From assembly GCF_039555755.1 (NCBI RefSeq), contig NZ_CP154631.1, forward strand, positions 1,798,001-1,862,000: a DNA stretch of 64,000 nt, in the 5' to 3' direction. Of the stretch, positions 60,720 through 64,000 are shown piece after piece. The translations under genes were made by a program, and so were the position numbers. The DNA is from Pseudomonas sediminis (GTDB taxonomy: Bacteria; Pseudomonadota; Gammaproteobacteria; Pseudomonadales; Pseudomonadaceae). Positions within the stretch are counted from its first letter, which is position 1. Each line of letters begins with the position of its first letter. The notes beneath the pieces are model-generated. The model did not search any database and had not been told where the DNA came from. It saw only the letters and a list, made by a program, of their open reading frames with translations.

Positions 60720-62156
60720 ATGAAACCCGCCTCCCTACGTGCCGACCTGCTGGCCGGCCTGACCTCGTCCTTCGCCCTGGTGCCCGAGTGCATCGCCTTC
60801 GCCCTGGTAGCGCAGGTCAATCCGCTGATGGGACTGTATGGCGCCTTCATCATCTGCACCCTCACCGCGCTGTTCGGTGGCCGGCCAGGGATGATTTCCG
60901 GTGCGGCCGGTTCGATGGCGGTGGTGATCGTCGCCCTGGTGGTGCAACACGGCGTGCAATACCTGCTGGCCACGGTGCTGCTCGGCGGCCTGATCATGCT
61001 GGCGTTCGGCCTGCTGCGCCTGGGCAAGCTGATCCGCATGGTGCCGCACCCGGTGATGCTGGGCTTCGTCAATGGCCTGGCGATCATCATCGCCCTGGCC
61101 CAGCTCGAGCACTTCCAGCACGACGGCCACTGGCTGCAGGGTAACGCGCTGTACCTGATGCTCGGCCTGGTGGCGCTGACCATGGTCATCGTCTACCTGC
61201 TGCCACGCCTGACCCGCGCGGTGCCGCCGGCGTTGGTGGCGATTCTCGGCATCGGCGCGCTGGTCTACCTGCTAGAGCTGCCGACCCATACCCTCGGCGA
61301 CATGGCGCAGATCGCTGGTGGCCTGCCGAGCCTGATGCTGCCGGACATTCCCTGGACGCTGGACACTTTGATCATCATCGCCCCCTACGCCGTGCTGATG
61401 GCCCTGGTCGGCCTGCTGGAGACCCTGCTGACCCTGAACCTCACCGACGAAATCACTGCCACGCGCGGCCACCCGGATCGCGAATGTGTCGCCCTCGGCG
61501 CGGCCAACATGGTTTCCGGCGCATTCGGCGGCATGGGCGGCTGCGCGATGATCGGTCAGACGGTGATCAACCTCAGCTCCGGCGGGCGCGGGCGGCTGTC
61601 CGGGGTGGTCGCCGGGGTGATGATCCTGCTCTTCGTGCTGTTCCTCTCGCCGCTGATCGAGCGCATCCCGCTGGCGGCGCTGGTTGGGGTGATGTTCGTG
61701 GTGGCGCAGCAGACCTTCGCCTGGGGCTCGCTGCGCGTGGCCGGCAAGGTACCGGCCAATGACGTGCTGGTAATCGTCGCGGTGACCGCCATCACGGTCG
61801 CCACCGACCTGGCTACCGCCGTGCTCTGCGGCATCGTCATCGCCGCGCTCAACTTCGCCTGGCAGCACGCCCGCGAACTGTACGCCGACAGCGATATGCA
61901 GGCCGATGGCAGCAAGCTCTATCGCGCCCACGGCACGCTGTTCTTCGCCTCCTGCACCACCTTCCTGGCGCAGTTCGACCCGGCCGATGACCCGCAACAG
62001 GTAACCCTGGACTGTCGCCACCTGAGCTTCGTCGACTACTCCGCCATCGCCGCGCTGAAGACCCTGCGTGAGCGCTACGAGCGCGCCGGCAAGCACCTGC
62101 GCGTGGTGCACCTGTCCGAGCGTTGCAAGCAGTTGCTCAAGCGGGCGGGCGAATAG
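60720..62156 (+). CDS. SulP-family anion permease with STAS domain
   Basis: 478 residues from the ATG at 60720. The ribosome site is poor and the frame is open further upstream, so the start is uncertain. About ten membrane helices (residues 8-370) begin with LLAGLTSSFALVPECIAFAL, the SulP signature region. The C-terminal ~85 residues are a STAS domain (LDCRHLSFVDYSAIAAL). It resembles the YchM/BicA-like branch, which includes bicarbonate, sulfate and dicarboxylate carriers; the substrate is not decided. It differs strongly from the SulP protein at 50079. Confidence 0.85.
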   Translation: MKPASLRADLLAGLTSSFALVPECIAFALVAQVNPLMGLYGAFIICTLTALFGGRPGMISGAAGSMAVVIVALVVQHGVQYLLATVLLGGLIMLAFGLLRLGKLIRMVPHPVMLGFVNGLAIIIALAQLEHFQHDGHWLQGNALYLMLGLVALTMVIVYLLPRLTRAVPPALVAILGIGALVYLLELPTHTLGDMAQIAGGLPSLMLPDIPWTLDTLIIIAPYAVLMALVGLLETLLTLNLTDEITATRGHPDRECVALGAANMVSGAFGGMGGCAMIGQTVINLSSGGRGRLSGVVAGVMILLFVLFLSPLIERIPLAALVGVMFVVAQQTFAWGSLRVAGKVPANDVLVIVAVTAITVATDLATAVLCGIVIAALNFAWQHARELYADSDMQADGSKLYRAHGTLFFASCTTFLAQFDPADDPQQVTLDCRHLSFVDYSAIAALKTLRERYERAGKHLRVVHLSERCKQLLKRAGE

Positions 62157-62235
62157 AGTCGCAATTGTGGCTGATACCCTTGCCTGCGGCTGATGCTGGC
62201 CGCGTTCTCGCTACTGAGCGAAGAGAACATTGAAA

Positions 62236-62273
62236 AGTCCCTAAAAGGGAACTATCGTTCCCTTTTAGGGACT
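62236..62273. promoter_or_regulatory. Perfect 17-bp-arm palindrome before the nucleotidyltransferase/HEPN pair
   Basis: AGTCCCTAAAAGGGAAC, loop TATC, GTTCCCTTTTAGGGACT: exact complement over 17 bp, ending 14 bp before the ATG of the wHTH-nucleotidyltransferase gene. Each arm also contains the smaller repeat TCCCT-AAA-AGGGA. This looks like an operator for autoregulation by the winged helix of the first protein, or a hairpin over the ribosome site. It could also end the SulP message. Confidence 0.65.
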
Positions 62274-62287
62274 CATTTGGGTCGCCC

Positions 62288-62890
62288 ATGCACACTCTTT
62301 CATTAAGCGAAGCGCTGTTCACCGGCACCCAGCGCAAGGTGTTGGGGTTGCTTTACGGCAAGCCGCAGCAAAGCTTCTATGCCAATGAAATCGCTCGCCA
62401 TGTACAGGTTGGCAAAGGCAGCCTGATGCGTGAGCTGGAGCGTCTGCAGCAGGTGGGTATCCTCAGTATGACCCGTCAGGGCAACCAGACCCATTACCAA
62501 GCCAACCCGCATTGCCCGATCTATACCGAGCTGCAAGGCATCGTGCGCAAGACCTTCGGAATCGATGCCCCGCTGCGTGAAGCACTCGCGCCGTTGGCTG
62601 GACAACTGACATGGGCATTCGTCTATGGTTCGCTGGCCAAGGGTAGTGAACATGCCGATAGCGATATCGACTTGATGCTGATTGGCGATGGCCTCAGCTA
62701 TGCCGAAGTGATGGAGCTCTTGCTGCCGGTCGAGGCTCAACTGGGACGCCCCATCAACCCGACGCTCTATACTCCCCACGAGTGGCAAGCCAGGAAAGCC
62801 GCTGGCAACAGTTTCGTGCTGCGGGTGGCGCAGCAGGACAAGATCGAGCTGATCGGCCACGATCCGGAGGGAACCGAACATGGGCAATAA
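62288..62890 (+). CDS. Winged-helix/minimal nucleotidyltransferase fusion protein (MNT, putative antitoxin)
   Basis: 200 residues. The N-terminal ~85 residues are a winged helix-turn-helix (TQRKVLGLLYGKPQQSFYAN, then GKGSLMRELERLQQVGIL). The rest is a minimal nucleotidyltransferase: YGSLAKGSEHADSDIDLML near residue 112 is an exact GS-x10-D-x-D catalytic motif. Nucleotidyltransferases of this size paired with HEPN proteins are antitoxins that adenylylate their toxin (type VII systems). It overlaps the next gene by 11 bases. The fused DNA-binding domain and the palindrome just upstream suggest self-regulation. Some wHTH-MNT proteins may have other roles. Confidence 0.8.
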   Translation: MHTLSLSEALFTGTQRKVLGLLYGKPQQSFYANEIARHVQVGKGSLMRELERLQQVGILSMTRQGNQTHYQANPHCPIYTELQGIVRKTFGIDAPLREALAPLAGQLTWAFVYGSLAKGSEHADSDIDLMLIGDGLSYAEVMELLLPVEAQLGRPINPTLYTPHEWQARKAAGNSFVLRVAQQDKIELIGHDPEGTEHGQ

Positions 62891-63305
62891 CGACAATCTG
62901 GACAACCTGCTGCGCACGGGCGGCCTTAAGGTCGAACCGCCAGACCGCAAGGAATGCGAAGGACTGCTGCGTTCGGCCGTCGACCGCCTGCAGGACGCCC
63001 ACAACCCTGCGCTGTCATTCGCCAGCCGCTTCGACCTCGCCTACAACGCTGCTCACGCACTGGCTCTGACTGCATTGCGCCTACAGGGCTATCGTTCCGA
63101 CCGCCGCTATCTGGTGTTCCAGTGCCTGGCGCACACGCTTGCCGTCAGCAAGGCGCAAGTGCGCCTGTTTGCGCTATGCCATGACCGACGCAACCTGGCC
63201 GAGTACGAAGGTTATATGGATGTGGATGAGCCACTGCTGGCCGAGTTGATTGCGGCGACCGATGCACTTCTGCCTGAAGTACAGAAAGCCATGGCGGTAG
63301 CGTGA
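62880..63305 (+). CDS. HEPN-like partner protein (putative toxin)
   Basis: 141 residues, all-helical by composition. SRFDLAYNAAHALALTALRLQGY near residue 43 is the helix typical of HEPN proteins paired with nucleotidyltransferases. The classic RNase motif R-x4-6-H is not evident; instead HDRRNLAEYEG appears near residue 101, as in some less studied HEPN groups (SAV_6107-like). GGAGGG lies eight bases before the ATG, and the start lies within the upstream gene. It would act as a ribonuclease-type toxin or be a substrate of the partner; neither is shown. Confidence 0.7.
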   Translation: MGNNDNLDNLLRTGGLKVEPPDRKECEGLLRSAVDRLQDAHNPALSFASRFDLAYNAAHALALTALRLQGYRSDRRYLVFQCLAHTLAVSKAQVRLFALCHDRRNLAEYEGYMDVDEPLLAELIAATDALLPEVQKAMAVA

Positions 63306-63401
63306 TCTACATGAGTACCTAGGATGGGTTGAACCTCGCGAAACCCATCAACCAATTCCCCGGGTATCGCTACGCTCGGCTCAGGCTACAAAGCCATGAA
63401 A

Positions 63402-63434
63402 AAGCCGCTGGCAGATCGCTCCGTCAGCGGCTTT
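63402..63434. terminator. Hairpin between the HEPN gene and trpA
   Basis: AAGCCGCTG (63402-63410) and CAGCGGCTT pair over 9 bp, followed by T on one side and preceded by an A run on the other, so it can serve trpA on the minus strand, where the stem is followed by TTTTTC. Confidence 0.7.
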
Positions 63435-63454
63435 ATCGTATGCCAGAGAGCGGA

Positions 63455-64000
63455 TCAGCGCCGCGCGCCGCGCACCCCTTCGGCCAGTTCGCGGCACAGG
63501 CCGAGCACACCGTTGATGGCCTGCTGCGGGCTCTGCGCCTCGGCGATCTTGTCGATCAGCGCCGAGCCAACCACCGCGCCCTCGGCGCGCTTGGCCACTT
63601 CGGCGGCGTGCTGCGGGGTGCGGATGCCGAAACCGATGCACACGGGCAGGTCGGTGTGGCGACGCAGGCGCGCCACGGCTTCTTCGACATGATCCATAGT
63701 CGCCGCACCGGCGCCAGTCACGCCAGCCACCGACACGTAGTAAACGAAGCCGGAACTGCCGGCCAGTACGGTGGGCAGGCGGTCATCATCGGTGGTCGGC
63801 GTGGTCAGGCGGATGAAGTCGATACCTGCGCTCTGCGCCGGTTCGCACAGCTCGTCGTTGTGCTCCGGCGGCAGGTCGACCACGATCAGACCGTCGACGC
63901 CGGCCTCTTTGGCGTCGCTGATGAAGCGCTCGACGCCGTAGACGAAGATCGGGTTGTAGTAGCCCATCAGCACCAGCGGCGTGCTCTGGTTGCCTTGGCG
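63455..64000 (-). CDS. trpA: Tryptophan synthase alpha subunit, N-terminal part outside the window
   Basis: The C-terminal 181 or so codons of TrpA; the frame stays open through position 64000, so the start lies outside. [34 protein letters not shown] (with the catalytic-region Asp/Pro loop), [14 protein letters not shown] and [16 protein letters not shown] (phosphate-binding end of the TIM barrel) are unmistakable. It splits indole-3-glycerol phosphate and passes indole to TrpB. In P. aeruginosa trpA lies near betC in the same region with trpB next to it. Confidence 0.97.
   Translation of the reverse strand, partial: RQGNQSTPLVLMGYYNPIFVYGVERFISDAKEAGVDGLIVVDLPPEHNDELCEPAQSAGIDFIRLTTPTTDDDRLPTVLAGSSGFVYYVSVAGVTGAGAATMDHVEEAVARLRRHTDLPVCIGFGIRTPQHAAEVAKRAEGAVVGSALIDKIAEAQSPQQAINGVLGLCRELAEGVRGARR

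Overview
The window is high-GC chromosomal DNA from a Pseudomonas, most likely of the P. mendocina/P. pseudoalcaligenes type. The backbone follows the gene order I know from the origin-proximal part of the P. aeruginosa chromosome: PlsC-type acyltransferase, gmhB, glyS, glyQ, tag, htrB-type acyltransferase, a PilZ protein, a TPR protein, trkA, rsmB, fmt, def, a LysM protein, dprA, tsaC, qor, hemF, aroE, a SulP transporter, betC with its LysR regulator, and trpA at the right edge. The species guess rests on general resemblance, not on a search. I saw no tRNA, rRNA, CRISPR array or transposase gene.

Layout. 1-4.0 kb: a minus-strand lipid and phosphatase cluster resembling E. coli ynbA/ynbC/ynbD, with a further membrane gene cut by the window start. 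4.3-11.0 kb: backbone envelope, glycyl-tRNA synthetase and DNA repair genes. 11.2-18.7 kb: seven overlapping minus-strand genes (KAS III-like synthase, NAD-dependent epimerase/dehydrogenase, metallo-beta-lactamase-fold hydrolase, adenylate-forming enzyme, ATP-grasp ligase, GNAT, Rieske oxygenase). These look like an undescribed biosynthetic pathway and are the best candidate for a new system here. 19.0-23.3 kb: the PilZ gene, then mprF and a VirJ-type hydrolase, the pair that makes and cleaves aminoacyl-phosphatidylglycerol.

23.5-38.8 kb is a nearly complete ectoine/hydroxyectoine uptake and degradation locus. The importer ehuBCDA diverges from the MocR/GntR-type regulator enuR. The operon eutB-eutC-doeA-doeB follows, then the Lrp-type regulator doeX, and further on doeC and doeD. 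Ectoine is imported, opened by DoeA, deacetylated by DoeB, transaminated by DoeD and oxidised to aspartate by DoeC. A near-identical 15-base motif lies in front of both ehuB/enuR and eutB, and the catabolic operon is flanked by a perfect 43-bp inverted repeat. Within this segment lie an orphan choline-type binding protein, an NlpC/P60 hydrolase and yhhQ, the latter behind a convincing class I preQ1 riboswitch.

39.0-64.0 kb: backbone housekeeping genes, then a choline-O-sulfate module (betC, ChoX-like binding protein, LysR regulator) beside a SulP permease; then pbpG, a LysR gene, dkgB, an SDR, a DASS anion permease, a second SulP permease, and a two-gene nucleotidyltransferase/HEPN-like module behind a perfect 17-bp-arm palindrome. 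Intergenic regions carry many GTAGGAG-type REP hairpins and a family of nested-hairpin repeats, two of which sit at the edges of the 11-39 kb accessory segment.
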